Shown here in pieces: positions 38,823 to 50,800 of a stretch of DNA of 64,000 bases. The translations under genes and the position numbers were made by a program. How positions within the stretch are numbered: position 1 is the first letter of the stretch; the number at the start of each line of letters is the position of its first letter. Below the pieces are notes generated by a model that did no database searches, was not told the origin of the DNA, and was given only the letters and a program-made list of their open reading frames with translations. Source of the DNA: Ustulina deusta (Eukaryota; Ascomycota; Sordariomycetes; Xylariales; Xylariaceae); NCBI GenBank assembly GCA_023159155.1, contig JAJNNX010000074.1:148054-212053 (forward strand). Direction: 5' to 3'.

Positions 38823-40444
38823 ATGGAATCGTTGTCCAGGCACACCACGTCAAATACCTGCCGGAGGTGTTTGAGGTCTGCGTTGTCTAATTCGTCATAT
38901 TCGCGCGCAACCCGATCCTTCTCTCAGCTCGGAGCCTGGTCTCCCCAACTGACTTCGAGCCGATCTGGTCCGGCTATCAGAGCGAAGCTTGCTCTCCGGA
39001 GAACTCCCAGCTCACGCGACGCAAAACGGTCTTTATCGCTCTTTAGTCGGAAATCCAAGATCGCCCAGGAAGAGCCAGCTGGGTTCAAGGCTAATGCGCC
39101 GTCTCACGACTCTGCCCCTGCACCACGGGTGCTTCGATCCGATGACCTCTTCCATTCTTTCACCAACTCGCCCATACCCGAAATCCGACAGCGTGCTGCC
39201 TTCATAAGACAACATGCATACTGCCCGCATCCGGACCATCGTATTACGCGAGCGCCGATAGAGCCAGACAGTTCTCGGATATCCGCGAGCTCGGGGAACA
39301 CGGCCCCAAAGCTTGTCGATTTCGAGTGTCCCGATTGTGGGATTCCTGTATACTGCAGCGAGCAGCATTGGGCTGAAGATTACGAGGCTCACCTTCGAAT
39401 TTGTGACACCCTGAGGCAGATCAACGAGGATGAGCATGATCTCCGCTCTGGAAGATTCTTTCCCGAATTTGAGTACGCTGGACCGCAAATGGAAGAGGCC
39501 GTCGTGAACATGACTAACTGGGACACGTTCCTCTACACGAGAGAATTTGAGGCTATCAATGACGATCGGAGTATGCGACAAGTCACAAGGCTTTTAACCT
39601 ACCCGCTCACCATCGGTAGTGTTCTTCACGAACTTAGTCCTTACCACATCAGAAAAGGTGGTCAGCTGACAGCTGAAGGTCTCAAAAGTCTCAGCGCTCT
39701 GCGCTACACCTTACACCCCCCCAGGACTGGCGGTGGCGTGGGGATTGAGGGCCTTCGCCCAGAAGCACCGCCAGTCCGCATATTTATCCTAGGAGCCCGC
39801 GCAGAGTCTTCGCTCCCGAGAAATGTTTGGGTGCAGCTTGCTCACCTCTTCCCCCGCGGCAAGTTTCATTTGATTTTCATTGGCCCAGAGAGCATGGCCA
39901 ATCGAGACGACGAGTTCCCCTTGCCGCCTCGAACTGCATCTAATCCCTTCGGCGCTATCGTTGAGGATCGTGTGTGGCCTTCTATGAAGATCAGCACAAT
40001 TGTGGACTATTATCATACGCTTCATAAGACGGGCCATTTCTACCCGTACGACCCGTACTTCGACTGTTTTGTCATGTTCCATCCAGGCCTAGGGCATCCG
40101 GCTAGCTCGCATGAATGGGCAGAAACCGTACCTCTTCTTCTAGAGACGAAAGCCCCGATTCTAGTGACGGGCTATACGCAGGTTGATATGGAAAGAGACA
40201 TCGCATGGGTGAACAAGACTTGCCGCGGTGAATTTGACATGCTCATGGACCCAGGCGAAAATATCTTCCGAAGCCTACGGTGGGATCTCAATGATCTCGA
40301 CCCGCAGGACATCAGTTGCGGAAACTGGGGAGTTTGGGCTTTCCGAGGCAAACGGTATGTCTATTTCTTGCTACTCTCAGTGAAGTAGAGCTGTTTCTAA
40401 CTCGCAGTCACAGATATGAGGCAACTCGCAAAGAAGCTCAATGA
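38823..40444 (+). CDS. MSS51: Mss51, mitochondrial COX1 translation and assembly factor
   Basis: Exons 38823-40354 and 40414-40444 give 520 residues. The intron is 59 nt (donor GTATGT, acceptor TCACAG). An acceptor five bases earlier would add two residues; the chosen one restores FRGKR-YEATRKEAQ. ATG 38823 is preferred because the upstream frame has no ATG. The first about 60 residues are rich in Arg and Ser with no acidic residues until later, fitting a mitochondrial presequence. A MYND-like zinc finger spans about 134-194 (CPHPDH, then ECPDCGIPVYC and HLRIC). The long conserved C-terminal domain includes the FILGARAESSLP and FHLIFIGPESM segments. In yeast Mss51 acts at the inner membrane, activating COX1 mRNA translation and binding newly made Cox1 so that synthesis is matched to complex IV assembly. 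The haem-binding Cys-Pro motifs described in yeast were not clearly identified at the N-terminus, where TCRRC occurs instead. Confidence 0.93.
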
Positions 40445-41246
40445 GAAACGGCGGGTAGGGGTTGACGATGGCCTCGTTAGGCTAACCGCCTTCTCTCTCC
40501 TGTATTATTGACAGTGCATCGCCAATTATCTAAAGCGAGAGAACCTGGCTTGTACCACTAGTTGTCTAGGCGATGCAGAATAGACCGTACGTTATATTTT
40601 CTGTCTCGAGCTCCGCTATCTCGCTTCGAGCTGTAGTGGTTTAGGTTCGTGTGTATGAAGATCTAGACCAGTACTGTCTAATAATACCGACACTCACCAA
40701 CAATACGGTCGCAACGATGTTGATCCTAGAGTAATGCGAGATAGGCATGTTATGAGGGTGGACCAACAAATACACACGCACCAGGTTTATATGCGTAGCT
40801 TGTTCACAGTTGGTTCAGTATCGGAACATCCGTTGAAGCACCGATGCGACGAAGCGGGCTGCAGGAGACCAGTGAGAATACTAGGTAGGTACATACTTAC
40901 CCATTGGAATACCTCCATAGGTACTGTAGGCGTTAAGTATGTACCCGGTTAGGCAGTTTAATGGGAGGGGCAGGACCTGCTGCAAGGCGGGCACTAACAA
41001 TACCTAAAGCACCTAGACCAATCGAGTGACGTGCGACGACTGTTGTATGAATGCCTTATCTAACCACCACAGACTCTCATCATCATCAGTCTCCCGCGCA
41101 TTCAACGCTCCTTATTTTCCCCGCGTACAAAATTATCCCCTAGACTCTGATTTGAACTTGCTGCTGCTGCGTTCCGCCGGCATATTACCCTTCAACCATG
41201 GTTGTCTCATAACTGTTACCACTCCTCCAGGTGTCAACCGGGGGCC
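40445..41246. other. Intergenic between MSS51 and the PXA gene
   Basis: It holds the 3' end of MSS51 and the promoter of the PXA gene. A TAGGTAGGTACAT-type motif occurs near 40883. Pyrimidine-rich sequence lies in the last 150 bp before the PXA start. No gene is supported. Confidence 0.5.
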
Positions 41247-44200
41247 ATGGCTACAACAACTTCGTCTCTTCCCTCGATAAGTACAGGCGGCCCTCCTCCA
41301 GCAAGCTCGAAAGCGCCCACGACAACAAGCACAGCTTCCGAACATATTGCAACAACCACAACCGACAGAGGGTCTTCCACCTCCGCCTCTCCCTCCGCCT
41401 CCGCCTCCGCCTCCGTACCCCTCGTACCCCTCGCCAGTCAACCGAATCCCACTTCCTCGTCCCAAGCTCATCCCCGTCCTACGCGCCCAGCATCCCCCGA
41501 GTTTCTATCCGACAAAGCCACTGCTGCCTTGATACGTCGATCCCTCTGCGCCCGCCACCTGACTGATAGAGGGAGGGGTTCTCCCGCGCCAATCCAAGAG
41601 TTGTTACCCCCTCTCACGAGCCGGAATGATGTCGATCTGCAGCTATATGCTCTTATCTCCATCATTATCAGGGAGTTTGTGCAGAATTGGTATAACAAGA
41701 TCACCCCAGACGAGACCTTCGTAGCCGAAATCGTCCAGGTGATCGCACACTGTACTCGCGCGTTGGAACAGAGACTACGGATGGTTGACTTGGAAAGCTT
41801 GCTATTTGATGAGCTTCCGGAGCTCCTCGCCGCCCACGTCCAAGGTCCGTCTATATCCAGCGTCTCGATTCAAGGGATTTAAAATCTTTTTTATTGGGTT
41901 TCAACGCAGCTAACATCGCAAAGCATATCGCATCGCTACAAGCCCAACTACGAAGCCCCCTCTTCAAACAGAGTTACACCAAATATACCATTCACTTTAC
42001 CCTCTTCCAGCCTTGTCGCCAGTCCCACGGCCTAGCGACCAGACCAGTGTACAAGCCCAGGCAGACAATGAGAGTGCGTATCGCCAACTACTGGTCCACG
42101 GGGTCCTCGCAGTATTACTTCCAACCGAGGACCTTGAAAACGAATGCTTAACGTCACTCGTCGAGCAGATTCTTTCAGAACTCGTTATTGGCAACCTGGT
42201 TGCCGGCAAACTTTCAGAGCCGTGGCTTATATGGGAACTTCTGATCATGACCACAAGATTCATTCGCAAGAGGACCGATTCTGACGACACTGACATCCTC
42301 TTTAACAAAGGAACAACTGCCCCAGGCTCAGGTGCCATAGGCGGTTCGGCAATTAAAAACAAGCGATCGTGGTCTTTTCGTCAAACGTTCTGGTCCGTTG
42401 TCCAAGGGGTGTTTCTCGTGGTTGGAATGATACACGTGGCTCTTAGCGTAGGAGCGCTCTCATGGTCGCTACCTCCAAGACCAAATCCAAGTGCGGTACA
42501 CGGTGTGCAAGAGGCGAATCGCGATACTCGACAAAAAGAATCTCAATCCGTCCCATACGAGGCTGGCATCGACGTTCACACGCAGCCTAAGAAAATCGCA
42601 ATCATCGACTTCCATATATGGCGATGCATAGGAGATATCCTCGAAGTCGAGGCGCGAATGCCCTGGCTCCGAGGCACCCTTTCCATGATGCACTGGATCG
42701 CTCTGAAAGGACCAGGTAGAGTAGCCGCTCTTAACGGGACTCTCGACAGGTAGGCGCATTAATTTCCTCGCTTCGTTCAACAGTTTATCCATCACACCAC
42801 ATACAGCCAAGGTCACCCCACTTGATGAGTCTATCTCCATAACCCACAAATGTTACGTCTCGCAAAATATGAACCAAGAATTGGTAGCCAACATAATGGG
42901 AACTACAATAAGGCCAATCCGAAAAGACGCTGTACACATCACTCTTGGCTATCTCCTTATCATGGTGTCTCTGACCGATCATTTCGACACCAAGTTCATT
43001 GGCCAATCGCCGTGCGGCCCTGACCATTCTTCGTCTGACCGAGGGTCCGGGGCTGACATTTCCCAACCATCAGCAAGCTCTGTTTACGCGCCCGACTCAA
43101 CACCACGTGTACAAGGATCTCCCCGTCCCCCGCGGATTGGTCAGTCGAGTCAGATGGTGTGATGCTCCACGACCTTTTTCCCCATGCCAGTGCCCAAGTG
43201 GTGGCCTTGTACCTGCAATGCACGTGTTGTTCCCCGAGGTTCCGCTACCGTGCGGAATGATAACATTCAAGCTCCCACGGTGCTCCTTTCACATGCGCCT
43301 CTCCTAGTGTACTTTACTTAGGGGGGCAAAAATGGCGTTGAAAAGCATCAATGACAAGTAACTCTCGAGGCACATGCCTCAGCCTTCGTATCTCCTTCAG
43401 AGAGTGGTGTTCCGTGCAATGGTCCCAAGGTACCGGCTAATACGCACTAAACCACTCAGCCCAGGGATGGCTTCCATTGTCACGTACTGCACCCTTGTGG
43501 TATCCTCATCATGATTCTTGGTGTTGCTCTTCCAAGCTGGAAGCTCTCTCGTCATTTCGATTGATCATGGATAGATGGCAATTCGCCGATCATCCATCCC
43601 TCGTCCTTCATGAAGCCATGATTGCAACGCAGTTCCGCATTCCCAATTGCAGCCAATCGGCTGATCCTTGATATTGCATAACAGCAGATGTCGTGCAACG
43701 CTACATGCTTTCCTCTGTGCTATTCCACCACTAGGCACGCGTACACTTGAATCATAGGGTCCTTCTATCAATGCCCCCACGACGTCCAAATGATATTGCC
43801 GTCAAGCTTCGTTTCTAATAGCCGACTCAAGGACATGGTTCTCTGCTAACCGTGGGTAGACTATTGTCGCATTACATTCACATTTATGTTCTGGATCCCG
43901 CGCGTCTCCCCCCACTTCTTCGAGCGATCCGCGCCGCATTATTTCCTAATAACGCTCCAGGCGTATCGAGCCTGAAGCCCCCCTCATCCGGTGAGCAGTT
44001 AGCTGCCTTGCGTCGCAGATGCGCTAGTGCTCTTTGGGGCCTTCTTCCGAAGGCGGTGGGCGAGCTATATTACGGTACAAACAATTGGGCTTGGTGCGGT
44101 GTGGAAGCTGACACCACTATTAGTGAAAATGTGAATCTGCAGGCTGGTCGGCTGAAGAGAAGCAGTGGCATTTTCAACCATGGCTCCGCTCCTAATATCA

Positions 44201-44517
44201 GTGGCACCGATGCGGGACCTCCACACGTGCCTCCTGATGGCAATAACCCCATGATGCTCAATAATGCAACGTTGTCTTCACGACCCAAAGAGCACTCGCA
44301 CGGGTCCAACGAATTAGGTGAAACTTTTTCATGGTGTGACAACGAAGACGAGGCAAGAAGGTTATCCGAGATTGAGACGGGTATCGTGGACATCTTCTCA
44401 GATGCCTATTGCAACAAGCACCTGGTATACGGCATTCTGGAGCTAGTTCTCGTTCGCCTTGTCCCCGAACTCGCCGAAAAAGGTGTCGGTGAACTTTGGG
44501 AGGAAAGGCTACATTAG
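41247..44517 (+). CDS. PXA-domain membrane protein (fungal, SNX13/14/25-related)
   Basis: Three exons, 41247-41844, 41924-42749 and 43860-44517, give 693 residues. Intron 1 is 79 nt (donor GTCCGT, branch GCTAACA, acceptor AAAG). Intron 2 is 1110 nt (donor GTAGGC, branch GCTAACC, acceptor GTAG). Phases fit exactly at both joins: HVQ-AYRIA and GTLDR-LLSHYIHIYVLDP. The start ATG 41247 leads a Ser/Thr/Ala-rich low-complexity tail made partly of CTCCGC repeats. The PXA (PX-associated) domain follows from about residue 90 to 350 (DVDLQLYALISIIIREFVQNWY, then YRQLLVHGVLAVLLP and CLTSLVEQILSELVIGN). A hydrophobic stretch in exon 2 (VVQGVFLVVGMIHVALSVGAL) is a likely membrane segment. The C-terminal exon contains the DPARLPPLLRAIRAALFP motif seen in fungal members. 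PXA domains occur in proteins of endosome/ER membrane traffic; a role here is inferred. The second intron is abnormally long. Confidence 0.85.
42750..43859 (+). other. Unusually long intron (1110 nt) of the PXA gene, probable insertion
   Basis: All other introns found in this window are 51-180 nt. This one keeps consensus ends and phase but carries over 900 extra bases of normal composition. Open frames of 60-100 codons exist on both strands (for example 42785-43066 minus and 43477-43671 plus), with protein-like but unrecognised text. No inverted repeats or target duplication were seen. It could be an inserted, decayed element or gene fragment. Confidence 0.6.
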
Positions 44518-46065
44518 ACATAACTCACCTTTTATAGTTTGATACCCAGTTTCGTTTCCAGTCCATTACCACTATTTTCTTAGTGATTCACATGCGGCTG
44601 TCATGATCGTATCACATTCGGAATAACTATACTGGCGTGAGGCAATGGGATTATGAGTAGAAATGGTAATTTGCGTCATGTTCATCTTCTAAGTCGTTTC
44701 GGACTAAACTTGTACTTGCACCTCCCCTCCTCCCGTATCATCCCCCAAAGGAGCGTAGATCCCTCACCGATGTTGCTCCAAGGGGTCTAATAAAAAGGAA
44801 ATGGAGAGGCGCTATTTATCGCAATAAGCTCAGACCAGATGAACTACAAGTAAATGAACATTGCTGACTAAAACGTAGTGTCCTTCGGACCCCTAACTTA
44901 AATCCCATCAAGATCAGAGACAACTAACTATCTCGATTCATATCTACGAACGCCGGATGCTGGTGGAGTTGAATCAATAGAATGCGAGGAGGGAAAGTAT
45001 GCAACTCAAGTGTGTTGGCCATAACCTGTTGGCTCATCTTCGTAACTTTCCCGGCGTGAGAAAAAGGAAACCCAAGCTCAAGGAACAACGAAAAAAAAAA
45101 TTCAAATAACTATCAAAAAAGAATTCAAAAAAACCCCCCCGAAATAAAAAGTACCCCGCCATTGATTTGCCCTTGCGAGCCCCTCTGTCTGTCGGTGATG
45201 TCGTTTTTCCCTTTCTTCCTTCCTTCCCCCTCTTTCTGCATTTCTGTCGTTCTCGTTTCCGCCGACTCTTGGGTCGTTGGGACCTGCCTGGTGTGTATGG
45301 ATTGGTATCGATGGTCACGCGGCCGTAACGTGGTTGTTTTGGTTTTGGTTTTGGTTTTGGTTTGGTTTGGTTTGGTATCGATGGGTATGGGTGGCCTTTT
45401 TTTTTTGTCAGGTTAAAAAAATAAATAAATAAAAATAAAAAAAATCTTTCGTGTTTTTTGTTCCGCGCGAGCGATTAGTTCTTTGTGGGTATTTGAGGCC
45501 GATTGCTCGAAGAAGTGTTCTTATTTTGATTCGGACCGTGTAGGCTGGATGATGGTGGGATTTGGCTCCCGTTTGCTTTCGTGAGAAAGTGGGTATATAG
45601 AGGTCGGTGATGACCATTAGGTATAAATGTGGCAGCTTTCGGATCCGTGCTGCCTTATGCTGCTGTTGTGTGGATATCTTTGGTGTCGTGAGACTGTTTG
45701 GTTGTGTATATAACGTTTGTTCTGCTGATGGACTACGCGCTGTTCCGCTTCCGTGTGGAGGATCCATGATAGGGAATTGGAGTATCATTATTTCGAGTTT
45801 GTCGTGGGACGATTGTCTATATTTGCGTAGTCCGTGAGACATGTCCTGAATCGATGGATATGTCGTAAATTATAGATCAAGTAATAGTCGTAGGCAGCGG
45901 GATCGCGTCGTCGTTATCAGGGATGCCACGTCTCTGGCCCCCAGTCCATGGCCGCTCTCGGTCGTTCTCGCACGAAGACATGTTCTGGCCTCGTGTGCGA
46001 TCAAGGCGAGCCAAGGGTGTAGGCACTGAAGCATGAAGTAGTGAAACAGTGTTCTGCCCACTCCG
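44518..46065. other. Convergent intergenic region, 3' UTRs
   Basis: The PXA gene ends at its left edge and the CENPB-type gene ends at its right edge, so it mainly holds 3' ends. Around 45,080-45,460 one strand is unusually biased, with A-rich and C-rich runs followed by T-rich text including the TTTTGG repeat. No gene is supported, although chance frames up to 144 codons occur. Confidence 0.5.
45337..45374 (+). repeat. TTTTGG/TTTGG short tandem repeat
   Basis: Four TTTTGG units followed by three TTTGG units. It is too short and too irregular for a telomere tract. Confidence 0.9.
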
Positions 46066-47829
46066 TTATATTGCTTCGTTCTTGACCAAAGGCGACGTGG
46101 TGTTGGTCATCTCGGCATCGCCCTCAGGTATCCTGGATAGAACCCCGAGACCTTGAGTGGCCGAGCTAGCTTTAGGACCGCCAACACCTAGTTTCTCCCC
46201 CAAGCGCAAGACCACAAGATATTCACTCTGCTCAAACCAGCCTGAGAGCCGGTGTTGCATGAAGCTCAGCAGAGTGTCGGCTGCACGTCTAGCATCGTCT
46301 TGGGTTGGCGAAGTTGGTGTGGAACCGACCGTTCCCGATACGGTTCCCGAGTTGGTAGACCTACCGGCCAGGCTGCCGCTACTGCTTGCGTGGTGCAGGG
46401 TTCGCGGAGAGATGGCCGAGTCCAGACCGAAAGCGGGATTCGGGATCTCGTGGACAGGCGACTCGATGGCTGACGACGGTCCCGTGCCAGAAGCACTGTA
46501 CTTCGGCGTCAGTGGTTCCGTAGTCTGCGCCGGGTTAATATACTCCAGGGGCGGGATACTCGGTACTGTCTGACTCCGCGGGCGGTGGAAGTTGGCGTTG
46601 CCAGACACTACGTCGCCGAACATGCCCGTGTTTGGATCAGGAGAAAACGTGAATTGCGAAGTTGAGGCCGGGCTAAATGCGCTCCCCGAAAAGGTCGAGC
46701 TCGGCGGGTCAGTGATAGCGCTGTTGAGGGAAGTTGTGCTCTGCGAATGCGGGTGTTTGTACCCACTGCTTGCAAAGCTCACGTTGAACCCAGAAGGGTT
46801 ATCTTTATCTTCGGCTTTGCCGCTTGTTGCAGAAGACACAAGAGGTGATCCCCGAGGCACCGGGGAAGCGGGCGAGATCCCGCTCGGAGTCTCCGAAGCA
46901 GACACCGTTGGTGACTCGGTATCTAGCCTGTCTAGACGTGTACTGTCCGGGATGGCGGTCTCCGAGGCTCTGCGTATCAGCCTCCCAGGGCCCATCCCAT
47001 GCTTTTGTTTGAACTTCTCAATCCAAGCAGCGGTGATGGTCTTCAGGGGAATGTCCGAGCCGGTGCAAAAGACCTTTGCCTTCTCTTCCATCTCGTAGTC
47101 GTTGACTAGAACGCCCTTTTTCTGCTGGCCTCTTACCCAATTCGCGAGAGCTCGTTCTATATCTGGTGATGACTTTCCTTTATTTTTCTTCACAGGGGAA
47201 GCGCTACGATCCTCCTGATTTAAGTATTGGTCTTTCCTACGCAAGACTTTCGACACAGTACTATCAAATTCATTAATACGATGCTCATCATGGCGGCATT
47301 GTCGTTCTCACCTTCGTTCGACACCAAACCTTAGACCGATATCATGTTGTTTGACACCGGGGTTTTCGTCAGCGAACTTGCACATGTCGCGCCGGTCCTG
47401 GTCAGTTAGTGTCCTTCTCGGTTGTGATGTGTTAATCGTTGGGAGCTTCGGTTGCTGCCTTGGGGGAGCCGAGACACTAGGTATTGGGACAGGCGATTGG
47501 TAATTCTGGGATGGGTTCGTCTGTAGGCTGGGCCATGAGACCTGTCCTGCTGAAGGCATCAACGGCGGAGGTGGAGGCGGGAGCTGGCTCGCATAGTTGT
47601 TCGGTTGAATGCTCTGCGTGAAAGGTGATGGTGCTAGGTGTCCCCCGAGCGATTCCGATGGCATTCCATGTGTCATATGCTGCATGCTATAGTATTCCTC
47701 CTGATAGCTTGGCATTGGTATATGATTATAGGAGTGTATTCCGACCCATGGACTATTCGAGTATGAAGCATCATGGACGAGCTGGTCATCTTGATCAGCG
47801 CTAGTGGAGGTGATCATACTGTTATGCAT
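46066..47829 (-). CDS. CENPB-type helix-turn-helix DNA-binding protein
   Basis: Exons 47829-47312 and 47260-46066 encode 570 residues, with one 51-nt intron (donor GTGAGA, acceptor GATAG). The join RFGVER-STVSKVLRRK lies inside the first DNA-binding helix-turn-helix and restores it. The start is the first in-frame ATG; the frame stays open upstream only through non-ATG codons. The N-terminal 130 residues are rich in Pro, Gln and Ser (a run of seven Pro). A CENP-B_N/psq-type HTH lies at about 138-190, and a second CENPB-type HTH at about 203-265 (ALANWVRGQQKKGVLVNDYEM, AWIEKFKQKHG). The long C-terminal half is Ser/Thr/Pro-rich, with a short conserved-looking helix (ADTLLSFMQHRLSGWFEQSEYLVVLRLGEKLG) near residue 510. 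There is no DDE transposase domain, so this is a domesticated regulator type rather than a pogo transposase. A nuclear transcriptional role is inferred. The upstream region is unusually long. Confidence 0.88.
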
Positions 47830-50800
47830 GTTGTATGCAATCACTCTACTATTTTCGAGCGAGTATCCTAGGGTATAGATGAACTGTAAGCAACGTCTAG
47901 TAGCAACGATGACACTCAATATTTGCTGCCAATATAATCTGGAGTCGCGCTGGGCTCAGCAGAGGCCTATGAGAGCGGGAGGCTGCGTGTTGACAAAGGC
48001 ATGGGGCTGCCAGCAGGTATCTGGCGAATTGGGCTCTACAAGCGGGAGACAGCATACGTACCCAGTGAAGTAATTGGCTCGTGGGAGGTGTGCAGACGTT
48101 GCCGTGTAAGTCAAGGTGCTCCTGTGCGCTTGGAAGCTGCAGTGACGATGACCGTCTGGTGCTCAGAAGACCTCTCTCAGAGTAGCGAATGGGAATAGGC
48201 GGGAAGATTGGATTCAATAGGTAATGACTGTGATTTTGCGTACACCCAGGCACGGGAGGAGACAGCCGAGTCGTAGCGGCACCAACCAGCAAACATTCAG
48301 ACCTACCCTTTCGGTCTCAAAGTCGGCCCAACTCCTCAAACCTTCGTTCAAAATGTGAATGTTTGGATGAGACAATCGCTTCGGTAAATTTTCCACCTAC
48401 TCTCTTTGTGTCGGTACATTAATGAACGGGAATCACAAGTCCCCTTGTATAGATACTCGGTTTCGGGGCAGATCGATGGTGAACCGCGGAGCAAGTATAA
48501 AGTATAGAACAAGGTTGACTCTATCAGCTTCTAGCATGGACCCAGACCGAATGTCGAAATGAAGGACGGCGCCGTGATGGAGTTATTCGCGGCCAAGTCG
48601 TCGACATACGACTATCCAGAAGCACGGCGAAGGACGGTGGGCACAGACATGTGGAGGAGCCCATACATGAGCTACATATGTATGTTTGTATGCAGCAGCA
48701 GGGGTGTGTAAGTGCGTGCCGAGTCCGGGGCTGTTGAAATCCCCAGGGGGTGCGTGGTCGTGGCTCTCGAAGGATAAGGCCGGGCCAACATGCGGTATGA
48801 CAGACTTGATAGGGCAGGGGGGTTTCTTTAAAGGAATATAGGCATGTCAGTAGGTAGTCCAAAAAGGGTGGACTGGGTCTCTTCGTTGGCTCAGCGTGTG
48901 GAGGATCCCAGTCCACAATGTTACCGTGGGTTTTGCTTGTTAGAGGAGAATCAAACAAGGGAGTAACATCCTAAAAGTACAGTACACACATACCCAGTCC
49001 TATAGACAGGGTTAATTCGGCCAGCCGAATTATACGGTGGTAGGTGAGAAAGCAGAAGACACAGACGTCCGAGAGGCGATAATTCCGACGGAACACGAAA
49101 AGGATTTCAAGTCAAAAGGGAAGCATACAGTACTGTACGCCAAGTAAAAGAAGCTTCTGAGCTGTTCTCATCAACATTGACTGCCCCTGCCTAGGTAATT
49201 GGCTCGAAAGACGTGGCACTCGCAGTCAGGAAAGATTATCAAGGCTGATCTCCTAAGGCTGTCTATCTCTCTGTCCTCTATCTGCCTATACCACACCTGA
49301 CTCGCCGTTGCCAGGGGACTTTTGCAAGTGTGCTTTATACTGGAATAAAATGAAAGATGAAAGAAGCTAGTGAATACCGTAAGCCCTTCCCGATCTGGTG
49401 ATCACACTGCCGTCCGGAGCTCAGCCCATATACACTACACTAGAAGCGGATACCATTCACAACCGCTCAGATGTGGGCAAGAGAGCAATGTACCAGCACT
49501 ATCTACGACAGGAAATGAAAAAGCAATTGGCGAATAACCGACAGGACAGAGTGGTAGCGGTGTAAGTTTCTGAAGATGCGGAGACGACGACAAGCCCTGC
49601 CCAAGCGCAATTGCTTCTTCGAGTTTGGGAACCCCCTGGGAGGCGACGGAAGAGAGCACGGGTTTCTCGAGCTCCCTTCAGCTCGTTTACTAAACGTACC
49701 AGTAGGTATTGTCCTAAGTATGCGCGCAGCGACATCCAGGCACCAAAAGAAGCAGGCGGGCGGGCATGGTGCAAATGTCCCAGTCTATCCGACCGAAATA
49801 CAACATCCAGGCTGTTCAGCAGTGACTCCAGGCTCGGACAGCCCCACGTGATAGGGTCAGCAGCCTTTTTGTTATCATAGCCTGAGCTAGCATCTTCGAA
49901 TGAGATCGCTGGATGAGGTATTTGGCGACGGTCGTGAGGAGCTCGGCTTCCCTTTTCGTTCCACTCGTGGGAAGGGCTCGTTGACGGCTGACTAGCAGGG
50001 GCTTGAACAGGGTACAGATTACACAATGGTCCACCATCCCCCATGTCGTGTACACTACAACCGCACACTATGTGGACAGCAGCCCGGTATCATAGGGCCA
50101 ACTCGGACCACTCCCTGCCACCTATGCCACGGTAAGGCGATTCTACGCTTTTTTATTTGATGTTAAAGCAAAAAACTCGAGTACCATCCTTAGTGCAAGA
50201 GCCCCTCGTTATCCACCTACAGTAGTCTAGTTGAGAAAGTAGCTTGGAAATACGTTCTCGCCTCTCATCAGCGCACTCGATGACGAGCTTCGCATTACAC
50301 TCTACTATTGGATGCCATAGCGCTTTATAATTACCCTCCTACCATGGGACGATTCAGTGCCAAAATGGCACTGCGAGGTTGCTTGTCAAGCTCTCCTAAG
50401 TCGGTCATGATCGGAGGACAACCTGACAAGTCGAACTCCTGAGAATGAAAGAGAGGGGAGAGGGGTGGGGAAGCACTCCAGTCAAGTTGTCCGTCCTCAC
50501 CCAAGCCATCTCCACCTTCTACCACCACAATACCCATTATCTCCGTCTGTAAGACGACGTTAACCACTTCAAATTGAGATGAGCAGTATTCCAGGGTCCT
50601 AGCTCGCCGAGGCGATTGCACAACAGGGGGGGTGTCAAGCCGAGTCTCTTAAACACTCCCGACGCTTTTCCCTCGGTCCATTGCTCCACATCTAGGAGTG
50701 ATTGAGAGCCTCTCAATATGCGCAAGCCTCAAAAAGAAAAGAGGAGGAGTGGAAATCATCATGCGGCATTGATAGCGACAGAACGTCATGCTAGCCAGGA

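Noticed and set aside
39033..39581. 182-codon minus-strand frame
   Set aside because: Antisense to the MSS51 zinc-finger region.
42785..43066. Minus-strand 93-codon frame inside the PXA intron as a separate gene
   Set aside because: Protein-like but no recognisable family and a non-supported start; kept only as part of the long-intron observation.
45337..45374. TTTTGG repeat as interstitial telomere
   Set aside because: Too short, and the units change to TTTGG; fungal telomeres are usually TTAGGG.
49499..50068. 189-codon minus-strand frame upstream of the CENPB-type gene
   Set aside because: No domain, no splice support, overlapped by other frames of similar size; treated as chance.
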